Source: Rhizobium herbae (lineage in GTDB: Bacteria; Pseudomonadota; Alphaproteobacteria; Rhizobiales; Rhizobiaceae). Taken from it: 64,000 nucleotides of DNA. The notes under the pieces were generated by a model. The model ran no database searches. It saw only the letters and a list, made by a program, of their open reading frames with translations, and had not been told where the DNA came from. Location: NCBI RefSeq assembly GCF_019511375.1, contig NZ_JAEUAO010000003.1, positions 186,001 through 250,000 of the forward strand, in the 5' to 3' direction. Position 1 is the stretch's first letter. Every line of letters starts with the position of its first letter. Position numbers and translations under genes: made by a program. Positions 42,077 through 52,025 of this stretch are shown piece by piece.

Positions 42077-43336
42077 CTAGTAAATATTCGTAATGCGCGA
42101 GACCGCGTCCTGAGCGTTTTTCAGGGCCTCTTCCGGCGTGATCGTGCCGGCAACGGCCTTGGAAAGTTCGATGCCGAACGCATTCTCGATCTCCGGCCAT
42201 TTCGGGTGACGTGGACGCGGTGTAGAGGCCTGGATCGCCTGCATCAGCACCGGATAATGCCGGAACTTCTCTTGGCTTGTCAGTTCCGGATCGGTGAAGA
42301 CCGAGGCTCGGACCGGTGGATTGCCGCGCTCGGCGGAAATCTTGATCTGCTCGGGCGAGGTTGCCCAGACCATGAAATCAAAGGCTTCCTGCTTGTTCTT
42401 CGACGCCGACATGATGCCCATTGTCCAGTGGCCGATTTCCGAGCTGCCCGGCTTCGTTCCAGCGGGGATGGGGCTGTAGGAGATCTTGCCGACCATCTTC
42501 GACTGGCTTGGATCCTCGAAGGTCGCAACCCAATTTGGCCAGTTGATTGACGAGGCTGCGGTACCGGCAGCGAGCGCGGTGCCAACCTCATTGGCGTTGT
42601 AGCTCTCCACGCCCTTCGGAGAGATGTCGCGCAGCGCCATGAACGTCTTCATGGCGGCGGCGCCTTCAGGTGTGTCTATCGTCACCTTGGTGCGGTCGGC
42701 ATTGAACATATCCGCGCCATAGGACCAGAAGATCGGCATGAAGTCGGCAACCACAGGGTTTCCCTGGCCGCCGCGGAAGACGTAGCCGAAATAGCGGCCG
42801 CCGCCAGCGTCGGTCAACGCCTTGCCGGCCTTCAGCACGTCATCCCAGGTCTTCGGCACGTCAACGCCAGCTTCCTTGAACTTGGCGGCGTCATAGAAGA
42901 ACATCTGTGCGTTTCCCACATAGGGCAGGCACACATAGGGGCCCGCATTATAGGGGTTGCGGCAGATTGCCAACGATTTCGAGAGGAAATCGCTGTCTGG
43001 CCCCTCCATTCCGGCATTCTTGAAGAAGGACGTCAGGTCCTCCAGGTGGCCGTTCTCGGCGAAGAATGGAATCCATGGGTCGTCCATCAGTATGATATCG
43101 AAGACACCGGATTTGGTGGACCCCGCATTGGCGCCTTGTTCGAAAACATTGGCATAAGGCGCCTGAACGGCCTCAACCTTCGTTCCCTTCAGCTTTGCGT
43201 AATCGGCGGCCGCGGCCCTCAGCCCGTCGCCCTCGCTGCCGGACGGCACGAGGATGGTGATGTCGGCCCATGCGGTTCCGTTGAGCGCGAGCACCGACGT
43301 CGCGACAGCCAAGGTGAAAAACAGTTTGCGAAGCAT
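42077..43336 (-). CDS. Sugar ABC transporter extracellular solute-binding protein
   Basis: 419 residues with a signal peptide (LRKLFFTLAVATSVLALNGTAWAD) and the family-1 solute-binding fold (DDPWIPFFAENGHLEDL, WDDVLKAGKAL). I start at ATG 43336 because GGGAG lies about six bases upstream; an upstream ATG at 43366 would put ten charged residues before the signal. As first gene it defines the promoter end of the operon (binding protein, two permeases, ATPase, SUMF1-like, propeller). Sugar unknown. Confidence 0.9.
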   Translation of the reverse strand: MLRKLFFTLAVATSVLALNGTAWADITILVPSGSEGDGLRAAAADYAKLKGTKVEAVQAPYANVFEQGANAGSTKSGVFDIILMDDPWIPFFAENGHLEDLTSFFKNAGMEGPDSDFLSKSLAICRNPYNAGPYVCLPYVGNAQMFFYDAAKFKEAGVDVPKTWDDVLKAGKALTDAGGGRYFGYVFRGGQGNPVVADFMPIFWSYGADMFNADRTKVTIDTPEGAAAMKTFMALRDISPKGVESYNANEVGTALAAGTAASSINWPNWVATFEDPSQSKMVGKISYSPIPAGTKPGSSEIGHWTMGIMSASKNKQEAFDFMVWATSPEQIKISAERGNPPVRASVFTDPELTSQEKFRHYPVLMQAIQASTPRPRHPKWPEIENAFGIELSKAVAGTITPEEALKNAQDAVSRITNIY

Positions 43337-43587
43337 TTTTGACTCCCAATCCGAGCTGTTATCCAAACACCTTCTCGTAGGGGCTCACTCCTTCCGGCAT
43401 GGCGGAAACGCTCTCTCAACACCCATGCAGAACCACTCTGCGCCAAGGCGAAACATCGGCCGGCCTGTCATCATCACGCCGGCGCCGTGCTTGGGCCCGA
43501 TTGTATCACATCCGGAGCCCCAATCAGAGAGGTTGCATTAGCGTTTAATAAAATTTTCCTTGGGTAGTAGCCGTTGGGCGCTGTGCA

Positions 43588-43605
43588 TCGCACCTCGTGG
43601 TGCGA
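43588..43605. other. Perfect hairpin TCGCACC-TCGT-GGTGCGA
   Basis: A 7-bp perfect inverted repeat with a 4-base loop. An outer GCCGT/ACGGC pairing is possible from about 43570 to 43612. No T-run follows. It could be part of a structured RNA or an operator upstream of the sugar operon; its role is unknown. Confidence 0.3.
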
Positions 43606-44003
43606 CGACGGCTGCCCCGCATCATGCGCACAGTTGTGCCCCGCGATCAGTAATTCTACTAATAGACGCAATCGCGATTATGGGGCACAACCTTTTCAGG
43701 GACGACGCTACCTGTCGGAAGAACCGTCGCAACCCTAACCGGCTGGGGCGCGCGGAAACGTTCCGGCCGGACTAACCTTGCAATTGTCGAGCGTTTTGCG
43801 CACCGTGCTTCGCAGCCGCGCTCCCTCGGCAGGGACAATCCGTCACTTGACCGGCCCGCCGTGAAACAGAGAGCGTCGCTTGTTGTGTTGCCCGCCTGCA
43901 ACAAATTCCACATGACCTTCTGCAATTCGCAATTGTGCACTTGATGATTGCGGCGTCTCGTGTAACGTCACGTCATTCGCAATTCAAATCAGAGGAGGCG
44001 TCA

Positions 44004-44108
44004 ATGAAATCCATTCTCGTGATTATGCGCCTCTCTGGCGGAGCGGCTGTGGCGGCATCGATGCATCGCGCATCTCGCCCAAGCCGATATTGCTCCCTGG
44101 GCGCTTAA
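44004..44108 (+). CDS. Possible 34-residue peptide or gene remnant
   Basis: ATG at 44004 with a strong GGAGG ribosome site about five bases upstream. The frame encodes MKSILVIMRLSGGAAVAASM and then a basic tail before the stop. It looks like the start of a membrane or exported protein that is cut short, so a remnant is possible. It could also be chance. Confidence 0.2.
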   Translation: MKSILVIMRLSGGAAVAASMHRASRPSRYCSLGA

Positions 44109-44246
44109 GCCCCGGATCTGCCGATTGGCACTTTCCCATTTGACCTGACGTGACCGGGTAGCGGAGCGACTGTTCGCATCTCCGCACCGGACGTTTCCGA
44201 ACCTTCAAAAGAGGACCCGGCCGCGGTATGCGCCGGGATAGAAGAC

Positions 44247-44477
44247 ATGCGCAAATCGCAAGCTTTAGCTGTAGATACACTTGCGGCAACGGTTGATGAA
44301 CTATGCCAGACTTTCGGCGCCTGGAAGACCGCGCGCGCCGTGCTGCGGGCCGTCTGGAGGCATCGTCAAACGATAAACCAGACCTCCAACCTATCGAATC
44401 GGATGCGCCGCGACATCGGCCTTCCGGAGGATCTGTCGCTGGATGCCAGATTTTCGATATGGGATATCCGCTTTTAG
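44247..44477 (+). CDS. DUF1127-like small protein
   Basis: A 76-residue protein whose second half (WRHRQTINQTSNLSNRMRRDIGLPED) has the DUF1127 pattern of a basic helix, LSxRxxxDIGL, with an acidic end. Its N-terminal half is longer than usual. A GGGATAG ribosome-like site precedes the ATG. Function unknown, as for most of the family. Confidence 0.6.
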   Translation: MRKSQALAVDTLAATVDELCQTFGAWKTARAVLRAVWRHRQTINQTSNLSNRMRRDIGLPEDLSLDARFSIWDIRF

Positions 44478-44779
44478 AACCGGAGGGTCATGGATCGAGG
44501 CGTCCGTGGAGGTCCCTTCTTCGGAAGGGCGGAAGGCCGCTATGAGTATAAAATTCGGCCGCGGTCCGTAGCGTGAAAGCGCTCGGACTGCGTCCGGCCA
44601 AGGCCCGCCCGTCTCAGATCGTTTGACAACGGCAAACACTTGCCGGATCGTGGGAGTGAGCTGTGAAGGCTCATGCCGGTAGCGCCTTGGTTGCGGCATT
44701 GTCCCCGCGATGACGTCCATCGGCAGTCTCGTAGAGTGCCCCAGAAGCCATGCACAATTGAGCAAACCGGGAGGGTAAC
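44478..44779 (+). other. Intergenic region before the dodecin gene
   Basis: About 300 bp with no gene I can support. The dodecin promoter is presumably here, but no strong -35/-10 pair was found. Confidence 0.3.
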
Positions 44780-44989
44780 GTGAGCGACCATGTCTACAAG
44801 AAGGTGGAACTTATCGGCAGCTCGAAGGTCTCGCTGACCGAGGCGATCGAGACGGCGATTTCGCGAGCCTCCAAAACCATGAGAAACCTCGAGTGGTTCG
44901 AAGTCGACCAGATTCGGGGCCACATAAAGGATGGAGCGGTTGCGCACTACCAGGTGGTCGTCAAGGTTGGATTTCGGATCGACGATTGA
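44780..44989 (+). CDS. Dodecin family flavin-binding protein
   Basis: 69 residues starting with GTG after a GGGAGGG ribosome site. It is recognised by length and by the VYKKVELIGSS start, the AIETAISRASKTMRNLEWFEV helix-strand and the closing VAHYQVVVKVGFRI strand. The flavin-stacking Trp is Trp39. Dodecins assemble into hollow dodecamers that store or buffer riboflavin or FMN. It is a single gene. Confidence 0.92.
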   Translation: MSDHVYKKVELIGSSKVSLTEAIETAISRASKTMRNLEWFEVDQIRGHIKDGAVAHYQVVVKVGFRIDD

Positions 44990-45457
44990 TGCGCTGAGGC
45001 GCCGCCTCCCCGTCACCCCCTGGAGAGTTCGCTGCCCCGACAGGCCAGCCGGCGGAAGCACGCCCTTGGGCAGGCCGCATCCCGCCGGTCAATGCGGTGA
45101 CGTTATATCAGGCCTCTCCTCCTGCCGACCGTTGCGAAACTGCCACGCGCGCGTCCGATCAACGGCGCAAGTGCGTGGGCTATCGTGCGCTTGCGCTCGA
45201 CTGCCACCTGGCCTGTTTTTTTCGGGGTGACACGATAACCGAATGCTGTAATCTGCCCCTGCAACGAAGTCGTCCCAATTCCACGGGCGACGCGCCTAAT
45301 GATTTGAAACAATTGCATCTTCAGACCACCGCGGCTTGGCCAAACCCGTGCCCGACTGCCTGTAGTAGTTTGACGTCCGGCAAGGCTTGGCCACCTGCGC
45401 TCTCAGGAACCGCCCCGTGCGCCCCACGGGATTGATCCGCTCCAAGGGAACTTACAG
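44990..45457 (+). other. Intergenic region upstream of the RND operon
   Basis: About 470 bp without a gene I can support. A TetR-type regulator is often divergent to RND genes, but there is none here. I found no clear operator. Confidence 0.35.
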
Positions 45458-46609
45458 ATGGCACGACACTGGCTCATTCCGGCGATACTGCTTTTTTCGA
45501 CGGCTCTGCCCGCAACCTCTCCGTTAGCGCAACAACAACAGAAGCCGGTTGTCACGGTCGCCAAGCCGGTTGTCCGCGACGTGGTCGATGTCGATGAATT
45601 CATCGGCCGCTTCGAGGCCGTCGACGAGGTGACCGTCCGCTCGCGGATCGGCGGTTATCTCGACCAGGTGCATTTCACCGACGGTGCCATGGTGAAGAAG
45701 GGCGACCAGCTCTTCGTCATTGACCAGCGTCCCTTCAAGACCGCGCTCGACGTCGCCACGTCATCGCTTGAGGTTGCGAAATCCACGCTGGTCTTTGCCG
45801 AAGCGGAATTCACGCGCACTGAATCGCTGGTGCAGAAGGGCACGCTCCCGATCTCGACGCTCGACGACCGCCGCCGCGAGCTGCGGTCGGCACAGGCAAA
45901 CCTGCGCGGCGCGGAGGCAAGCCTCGCCAGGGCCGAGCTCGACCTCGAATATACCAAGATCATTGCTCCGCTGGCCGGCCGTATCGACCGCCGGCTGGTT
46001 TCGGTCGGCAATCTCGTGCAGGCCGACCAGACCGCGCTGACGACGATCGTCTCGCTTGATCCGATCGATTTCTATTTCGACGTCGACGAACGCCGCTTGC
46101 TCAGCTATGCCCGCCAGGCCCGCGAGCAGGGCAGCAACCTGCAGGAGGGAGGCGGGTCGCTCGACGTCTATGTGACCATCGCTGATTCCAGCGAAAAACC
46201 ATTCAAGGGCAAGCTGGACTTCGCCGAAAACCGCGTCGACCAGGAAACCGGCACGATGCGGGTGCGGGCGCGTTTCGACAACCCGGATTTCGTGCTGCAG
46301 CCGGGCCTTTTCGGGCGCGTCGAGGTCAGCGCGTCCAACACCTACACAGGCATCCTCGTCCCGGACGATGCGATCGGCTCCGACCAGGACCAGCGCGTCG
46401 TCTATGTCGTTGCCGAGGACGGCAGCTTTACCACGAAACCGGTGCGGCTTGGGCCCAGGCTCTACGGCTACCGCGTTATTCGCGAGGGCATGACCGGTGA
46501 CGAGACCATCGTCGTCAACGGCCTGACGCGGCTGAGGCCCGGCGTCGTCGTCGACGCGAAGATGATCACGCTGCCGCCGGAAGCCGCATCGACGGAGAAT
46601 GGCCAATGA
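45458..46609 (+). CDS. RND efflux periplasmic adaptor (membrane fusion protein)
   Basis: 383 residues with a signal peptide (to about residue 26, PLAQQQQ), then a lipoyl-like domain split by a helical hairpin (ALDVATSSLEVAKSTLVFAEAEF, RRELRSAQANLRGAEASL) and a beta-barrel (FYFDVDERRLLSYA, LQPGLFGRVEV). No lipobox cysteine is seen at the cleavage site. It links the inner-membrane pump to an outer-membrane channel, which is not encoded here. ATG at 45458 has AAGGGAA upstream. The stop overlaps the pump gene by 4 bp. Confidence 0.9.
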   Translation: MARHWLIPAILLFSTALPATSPLAQQQQKPVVTVAKPVVRDVVDVDEFIGRFEAVDEVTVRSRIGGYLDQVHFTDGAMVKKGDQLFVIDQRPFKTALDVATSSLEVAKSTLVFAEAEFTRTESLVQKGTLPISTLDDRRRELRSAQANLRGAEASLARAELDLEYTKIIAPLAGRIDRRLVSVGNLVQADQTALTTIVSLDPIDFYFDVDERRLLSYARQAREQGSNLQEGGGSLDVYVTIADSSEKPFKGKLDFAENRVDQETGTMRVRARFDNPDFVLQPGLFGRVEVSASNTYTGILVPDDAIGSDQDQRVVYVVAEDGSFTTKPVRLGPRLYGYRVIREGMTGDETIVVNGLTRLRPGVVVDAKMITLPPEAASTENGQ

Positions 46610-49600
46610 AATTTGCCCATTTTTTCGTTGACCGGCCGATTTTCGCGTCGGTCCTGTCGATCGTCCTCTTGATCGTCGGCGGCATCGCCTATTTCCAGTT
46701 GCCGGTCGCCCAATATCCGGAAATCGCACCACCGACCATCGTCATCCGCACGGCCTATCCGGGTGCGGACGCCGAGACGATTGCCAACACCGTCTCGACC
46801 CCGCTCGAGCAGGAAATCAATGGTGTCGAGGACATGCTTTACATGTCCTCCTATTCGACCGCCGATGGCTCGATGGCGCTGACGGTGACGTTCAAGCTCG
46901 GCACCGACCTCGACAAGGCGCAGGTGCTGGTCCAGAACCGCGTCTCGATCGCTGAGCCCCGGCTGCCGGAAGAGGTCCGCCGCATCGGCGTCACCACTGC
47001 AAAAAGCTCGCCCGATCTGATGATGGTCGTGCATCTCCTGTCGCCGAACGATCGCTATGACCAGCTCTATGTCTCCAACTATGCCCGTACCCGCGCCCGC
47101 GACCTTCTGGTGCGCCTCGATGGTGTCGGCGACGTCATCCTGTTCGGCGAGCGCGAATTTGCCCTGCGCATCTGGCTCGATCCGGAAAAGCTCGCCTCCT
47201 ACGGCATGACCTCCGGCGACGTCGTGCAGGCGCTCCGCGACCAGAACGTCCAGGTCTCCGGCGGGTCCATCGGCGGACCGCCGACTGCCGGCACCAATGC
47301 TTTCCAATATACGGTGACGACCGAAGGTCGCTTCAGCGATGCCCGCCAGTTCCGCTACGTCATCGTCAAGGCAACTGAAAGCGGCCGCCTCGTGCAATTG
47401 CAGGATGTTGCCCGCATCGAGCTCGGCGCCAAGGATTACGTCACCAACAGCTATCTGAACGGCAAGGCCGCCGTCGCCATGGGCATCTTCTCGCGCCCCG
47501 GCACAAATGCGCTCGAAGCGGCCGATCAGATCAAGGCGACGATGGAAAAACTGTCCAGGGATTTCCCGCCGGGCCTCGAATATACCATCGTCTACAATCC
47601 CACCGAGTTCATTTCGGAATCGATCAACGAGGTCTACAAGACCATCCTCGAGGCCGCCATTCTCGTTGCCATCGTCGTGCTGGTCTTTCTACAGTCCTGG
47701 CGCACGGCACTAATCCCGATCATCGCCATCCCCGTCTCGCTGATCGGCACCTTCGCGCTGCTCTTGGCCTTCGGCTTCTCGCTCAACATGCTGACGCTGT
47801 TCGGCCTGGTGTTGGCGATCGGCATCGTCGTCGACGATGCGATCGTCGTCGTCGAAAATGTCGAGCGCAATCTTGCCAAGGGCATGACGCCGAAACTTGC
47901 CGCGCATGTGACGATGGACGAGGTCGGCACAGCCGTCATCGCCATCTCGATCGTGCTGATTGCCGTCTTCGTTCCGACGGCCTTCATTCCCGGCATTTCA
48001 GGGCAGTTCTACCTGCAGTTCGCCGTCACCATCTCGGTGGCAACGGCAATCTCGGCGCTCAACTCGCTGACGCTTTCACCGGCGCTTGCGGCACTTATCC
48101 TGCGTCCGCATCGGGAACACCACGAAACGCGCAACCCGTTCACGCGGATCGGCCGCGGCCTTGCCAACGGTTTCAACAATGGTTTCGACCGGATGACCCA
48201 CGGATACTCCTGGGTCGTCCGCCACCTCGTTACGACGAAGATCGCGCTTGGCGCCAGCCTGCTTGTCTTTTTCGCACTGCTGGCGGGCACCTGGTACATG
48301 GCGCAGATCGTGCCGCGCGGCTTCGTCCCGACCATGGACCAGGGGTATGCGATCGTCGTCGTGCAACTGCCGGACGGCGCCTCGCTTGCCCGCACCGATG
48401 CGGTGGTAAAGAGGGCAACGGAAATGATCCGCGAGGTGCCGGGCATCAAGGATGCCGTCGCCTTCGCCGGTTTCAACGGCGCGACCTTCACCAATGCCTC
48501 GAATTCCGGCGTTATCTTCACGCCCTTCGAAAGCTTCGAGGAGCGTCTGAAACACGGGCAGAGCGCCAACCAGATCATCGGCCAGCTCTACGGCACGATG
48601 CAGGCGATCCAGGAGGCCTTCATCATTGCCGTGCCGCCCCCGTCGATCCGCGGCATCGGCAATTCCGGCGGGTTCAAGATGCAGATCGTCGACCGCGAGA
48701 GCTCCGACATGCGTCGCGCGCTCGGGCTTGCCTTTCAGATGATGGGCGCCGCCAACCAGACGGAAGGGCTGACGGGCGTCTTCACCACCTTCTCGGCCTC
48801 CAGCCCGCAATATTTCCTGGCGGTCGACCGTGACAAGGCGCGGGCGCTGAACGTACCGATCCCCAACATCTTCGAGACGCTGTCGATCAACCTCGGCACA
48901 TCCTACGTCAACGATTTCAATGCCTTCGGCCGCGTCTACCAGGTGCGTGCCCAGGCAGACCAGCAGTACCGGCTGGAGCGCGAGGACATCCTCGACCTCA
49001 AGGTCCGCTCGGCCACCGGCGCCCTCGTGCCACTTGGAACGCTGGTCGATATCCGGGATACGACCGGGCCGGCTCTCGTCCAACGCTACAACATGTATGT
49101 GTCCGTACCCCTCCAGGGCAATCCTGCGCCCGGCGTCTCGACCGGCACCGCGCTCGACAAGATGGAGGCACTGGCGGCCCAGATCCTGCCGCAGGGCACC
49201 GCCTTCGAATGGACCGATCTCGCCTTCCAGGAGCGCAACACCGGCAATACGGCGATCTTCATCTTCGCGCTTTCGGTCATCTTCGTGTTCCTGGCGCTGT
49301 CTGCCCAGTATGAAAGCTGGATCCTGCCGCTGGCGATCATCCTCGTCGTGCCGATGGCGGTCCTCGCCGCTCTGGTCGGCGTGCATCTCAGGGGCCTGGA
49401 CAACAACATCCTGACGCAGATCGGGCTGATCGTCCTGATCGGCCTTGCGGCGAAGAACGCCATCCTGATCGTCGAGTTCGCGCGGCAGGCGCAGGACGAC
49501 GGAATGAACCCGGTCAACGCCGCGATCGAGGCGAGCCGGCTCAGGCTGCGCCCGATCCTGATGACGGCCTTCGCCTTCATCCTCGGAGTCGTGCCTTTGA

Positions 49601-49779
49601 TGATCGCCACCGGCCCGGGTGCGGAAATGCGCCAGTCGCTCGGCACCGCCGTGTTCTCCGGCATGCTCGGCGTCACCATCCTCGGCCTGTTCCTGACGCC
49701 CGTCTTCTACGTCGCACTGCGGTCTTTCCGCTACAAGCCGAAAGAGAAGCCCGTCGCACCGGAAGCCGGCATGATCTGA
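46606..49779 (+). CDS. RND multidrug efflux permease (HAE1 family)
   Basis: 1057 residues, the normal length for AcrB-like pumps. It starts FAHFFVDRPIFASVLSIVLL and has the QYPEIAPPTIVI and PGADAETIANTV segments. The proton-relay aspartates sit in TM4 (GLVLAIGIVVDDAIVVVEN). The C-terminal half repeats the fold (SAQYESW, GLAAKNAILIVEF). It is a drug/proton antiporter of the inner membrane. Two hydrophilic periplasmic domains are visible. No outer-membrane factor gene is nearby, so it would recruit an unlinked TolC-like protein. Confidence 0.93.
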   Translation: MKFAHFFVDRPIFASVLSIVLLIVGGIAYFQLPVAQYPEIAPPTIVIRTAYPGADAETIANTVSTPLEQEINGVEDMLYMSSYSTADGSMALTVTFKLGTDLDKAQVLVQNRVSIAEPRLPEEVRRIGVTTAKSSPDLMMVVHLLSPNDRYDQLYVSNYARTRARDLLVRLDGVGDVILFGEREFALRIWLDPEKLASYGMTSGDVVQALRDQNVQVSGGSIGGPPTAGTNAFQYTVTTEGRFSDARQFRYVIVKATESGRLVQLQDVARIELGAKDYVTNSYLNGKAAVAMGIFSRPGTNALEAADQIKATMEKLSRDFPPGLEYTIVYNPTEFISESINEVYKTILEAAILVAIVVLVFLQSWRTALIPIIAIPVSLIGTFALLLAFGFSLNMLTLFGLVLAIGIVVDDAIVVVENVERNLAKGMTPKLAAHVTMDEVGTAVIAISIVLIAVFVPTAFIPGISGQFYLQFAVTISVATAISALNSLTLSPALAALILRPHREHHETRNPFTRIGRGLANGFNNGFDRMTHGYSWVVRHLVTTKIALGASLLVFFALLAGTWYMAQIVPRGFVPTMDQGYAIVVVQLPDGASLARTDAVVKRATEMIREVPGIKDAVAFAGFNGATFTNASNSGVIFTPFESFEERLKHGQSANQIIGQLYGTMQAIQEAFIIAVPPPSIRGIGNSGGFKMQIVDRESSDMRRALGLAFQMMGAANQTEGLTGVFTTFSASSPQYFLAVDRDKARALNVPIPNIFETLSINLGTSYVNDFNAFGRVYQVRAQADQQYRLEREDILDLKVRSATGALVPLGTLVDIRDTTGPALVQRYNMYVSVPLQGNPAPGVSTGTALDKMEALAAQILPQGTAFEWTDLAFQERNTGNTAIFIFALSVIFVFLALSAQYESWILPLAIILVVPMAVLAALVGVHLRGLDNNILTQIGLIVLIGLAAKNAILIVEFARQAQDDGMNPVNAAIEASRLRLRPILMTAFAFILGVVPLMIATGPGAEMRQSLGTAVFSGMLGVTILGLFLTPVFYVALRSFRYKPKEKPVAPEAGMI

Positions 49780-49786
49780 GCAGCGA

Positions 49787-49808
49787 GGCCGGGCGGCCAC
49801 GCCCGGCC
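49787..49808. terminator. GC hairpin between RND pump and VapC genes
   Basis: GGCCGGGC-GGCCAC-GCCCGGCC is a perfect 8-bp inverted repeat just after the RND stop and just before the convergent vapC stop. There is no T-run on either side, so it is at best a weak or factor-assisted bidirectional terminator. Confidence 0.45.
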
Positions 49809-49825
49809 ATCGCCACCCGGCCGAG

Positions 49826-50230
49826 CTACCGATCGGGTGTGATCAATCTTACCGTTGGAAAATAGGTTCGATAGCGCGCCGTATCGCGGGTCAAAAGGTC
49901 CAACTGATCGACGGCGGCATGGGCGCCGATGAATAAATCCGGCAGGACGCCGGCGCGCGAGCCGCCCGCCTTGCGGTATTTCTGAAACACCTTGCCGGCC
50001 AGGAACAGCGATGAACGCGGCATAGCCGCCATGTCGAGGCCGGCTTCGGCGAGGAAGGCCTCGAGCCGTTCGATGCGCTCATACCGCACCGCAAGCTCGG
50101 CATAGACGACATCGTTGATCAGCAGTGGACCGCGCAATGCAGCCGCTTCGAGTTGCTCGATAGACCAGTCCGCCCAGTCCGGATCGTCGGTCGCCACGTC
50201 GAGCAGCACGTTCGTGTCGATGAGCGTCAC
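49826..50230 (-). CDS. vapC: VapC-type PIN-domain toxin
   Basis: 134 residues with a PIN domain. The N-terminal MTLIDTNVLLD carries the first catalytic Asp (Asp5). Further acidic residues are in NDVVYAEL and in PDLFIGAHA, which give the metal site of the ribonuclease. The start overlaps the antitoxin stop by 4 bp (ATGA), as usual for vapBC pairs. It probably cleaves tRNA or rRNA when the antitoxin is degraded. Confidence 0.9.
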   Translation of the reverse strand: MTLIDTNVLLDVATDDPDWADWSIEQLEAAALRGPLLINDVVYAELAVRYERIERLEAFLAEAGLDMAAMPRSSLFLAGKVFQKYRKAGGSRAGVLPDLFIGAHAAVDQLDLLTRDTARYRTYFPTVRLITPDR

Positions 50231-50460
50231 GCGTCACCGCGCGTCAGCGCCATGATGGCGTCGGTGCTCAGCCCCTCGCCCGCGTGGCCGCGCAACTTGC
50301 TGAAGCGGCTTGCCGGCCGTACTTCGTCAGCCCGCGTCAAAACCACGGTCCCGTTCGCAGCCCGCTGGAAATCCACCCGCGTTCCCGGCACGATCCCAAG
50401 GAAATCCCGCACCGGTTTCGGAATGGTCACCTGGCCCTTCGTCGTCACTGTCGCGCTCAT
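50227..50460 (-). CDS. vapB: AbrB/MazE-type antitoxin
   Basis: 77 residues with a SpoVT-AbrB DNA-binding domain (TVTTKGQVTIPKPVRDFLGI) and an acidic tail (PASRFSKLRGHAGEGLSTD) that would bind the toxin. It is paired with VapC and probably represses its own operon. Confidence 0.9.
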   Translation of the reverse strand: MSATVTTKGQVTIPKPVRDFLGIVPGTRVDFQRAANGTVVLTRADEVRPASRFSKLRGHAGEGLSTDAIMALTRGDA

Positions 50461-50645
50461 CGTTCACCTGGGTAAGGATTGTGGGAACTAAGGTATTACA
50501 TCGAGCGCTCGACTTCAAGGAGAGACCACGGCGAGGCTTTCGGACACCCAGCCATAAGCGCTAAGGTCCAAGCGAATCGAAGCCGATGTGGTGGCACCGT
50601 GGAGCGTCGCATGCCGCGTTTCGTGCTTGAAGGGGGACTAGAACC

Positions 50646-52025
50646 ATGACCATCATCGAGGATCTCATTGCCGCACTCGGCGCAGACAAGGTGCTCACCG
50701 GCGAAAGCATCGGCGACCGCTACCGCAGCGATGCCAGCATGACCGGCAGGTTCCTTCCGCTGGCCGTCCTGCGCCCCTCGAGCGTCGAAGACGTGTCGAC
50801 AGCCCTCAGGATCTGCGACCGCCACCGCCAGCCGGTCGTGCCCCAGGGCGGCCTCACCGGCCTTGCCGGCGGCGCCAACGCGCGCAGCGGCGACATCGCC
50901 CTGTCGCTGGAACGCCTGTCGGGCATAGAGCAGATCGACACCGCCGCGGCGACCATGACGGTGCTTGCCGGGACGCCGCTGGAAGTCGCCCAGCGCGCCG
51001 CGGAAGACCGGGGCTTCCTGGTGCCGATCGATCTCGGTGCCCGCGGCAGCTGTCAGATCGGCGGCAACCTCGCCACCAATGCCGGCGGCATCCGTGTCAT
51101 CCGCCATGGCGTCACCCGTGACAATGTTCTGGGTCTCGAAGCCGTCCTGGCTGATGGCACGGTGCTCTCCTCGCTCAACCGAATGACCAAGAACAACACA
51201 GGCTATGACCTGCGCCAGCTCTTCATTGGATCGGAGGGCACGCTCGGCATCATCACCCGCGTCGTCCTGCGCCTGCGTCCCCTGCCGGCCGCGCGTCTCA
51301 CCGCGCTCTGCGCGCTCGAAACCTATGGCGATGTCGTTTCCCTGCTCAACTCCGCCAAGCGCGATCTTCCCGGCCTTTCAGCGTTCGAGGCCATGTGGGA
51401 ACGTTATTTCCGCTTCAACGCCGAGGCCCTGAAGCTCGCTTTCTTCGACAGGACGCCTCCCTTCACGGTCATCATCGAAGAGGACGTCGCCGGCAGCGAC
51501 GTGGACAGGGAACGCTTCGAAGCCTTCCTCGGCAAGGCGTTCGAGGACGGCTTGCTCGCCGACGCGCTGATTGCCCAGTCGGAGAAGGAGGCACGCGCCT
51601 TCTGGTCGGTGCGCGAAGGCCATCTGATGGGCCAGTTGCTGCCAGGCCTCGTCAATCTCGACGTGAGCATGCCGACCGGCCAGCTCGGCGATTTCGCCGC
51701 CGACTGCGACACGGCATTACGGGCCCGCTTTCCCGCCGCCCATGTGTCCTTCTTCGGCCATATCGGCGACAGCAACCTGCACGTGGCCGTCTGGGTCGAC
51801 GCTGCCGGCGAGCATGAGCTGCACGAGATCGATGCGATCGCCTACGCCCTCGTTAAAAATTACCAGGGTTCGATTTCCGCCGAGCATGGCATCGGTACCC
51901 TGAAACGCGATTTCCTTGATCATTCGCGCAGCGAAGCCGAAATCAACGTCATGCGCCGCATCAAGGCGGCCCTCGATCCGAACGCCATCCTCAACCCTGC
52001 AAAGGTCATTCCGCCGGAAGCCTGA
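50646..52025 (+). CDS. FAD-binding oxidase, GlcD / D-lactate dehydrogenase type
   Basis: 459 residues with a PCMH-type FAD domain (about 40-220: RPSSVEDVSTALRICDRH, GGLTGLAGGA, GGNLATNAGGIRVIRHG, LFIGSEGTLGIIT) and an FAD-oxidase C-terminal domain ending SAEHGIGTLKR. It oxidises a 2-hydroxy acid such as D-lactate, glycolate or D-2-hydroxyglutarate. It is a single subunit without GlcE or GlcF partners. A GGGGG-containing ribosome site precedes the ATG. D-2-hydroxyglutarate dehydrogenase is also possible. Confidence 0.85.
   Translation: MTIIEDLIAALGADKVLTGESIGDRYRSDASMTGRFLPLAVLRPSSVEDVSTALRICDRHRQPVVPQGGLTGLAGGANARSGDIALSLERLSGIEQIDTAAATMTVLAGTPLEVAQRAAEDRGFLVPIDLGARGSCQIGGNLATNAGGIRVIRHGVTRDNVLGLEAVLADGTVLSSLNRMTKNNTGYDLRQLFIGSEGTLGIITRVVLRLRPLPAARLTALCALETYGDVVSLLNSAKRDLPGLSAFEAMWERYFRFNAEALKLAFFDRTPPFTVIIEEDVAGSDVDRERFEAFLGKAFEDGLLADALIAQSEKEARAFWSVREGHLMGQLLPGLVNLDVSMPTGQLGDFAADCDTALRARFPAAHVSFFGHIGDSNLHVAVWVDAAGEHELHEIDAIAYALVKNYQGSISAEHGIGTLKRDFLDHSRSEAEINVMRRIKAALDPNAILNPAKVIPPEA

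Larger units (their letters stand above)
43337..44246. other. Intergenic region, about 900 bp, few features
   Basis: It contains the minus-strand promoter region of the sugar operon, the hairpin at 43588-43605, and the very short frame at 44004-44108. Apart from these I see no gene, RNA or repeat I can support. Confidence 0.4.

Noticed and set aside
43536-43549. LacI-type operator-like sequence (ATTAAACGCTAATG) upstream of the sugar operon
   Set aside because: Only a partial palindrome with an off-by-one spacing; not strong enough to list as a site.
48076-49800. A 574-codon minus-strand frame antisense to the RND pump
   Set aside because: The plus strand encodes a full-length AcrB-like protein; the antisense product resembles no family.
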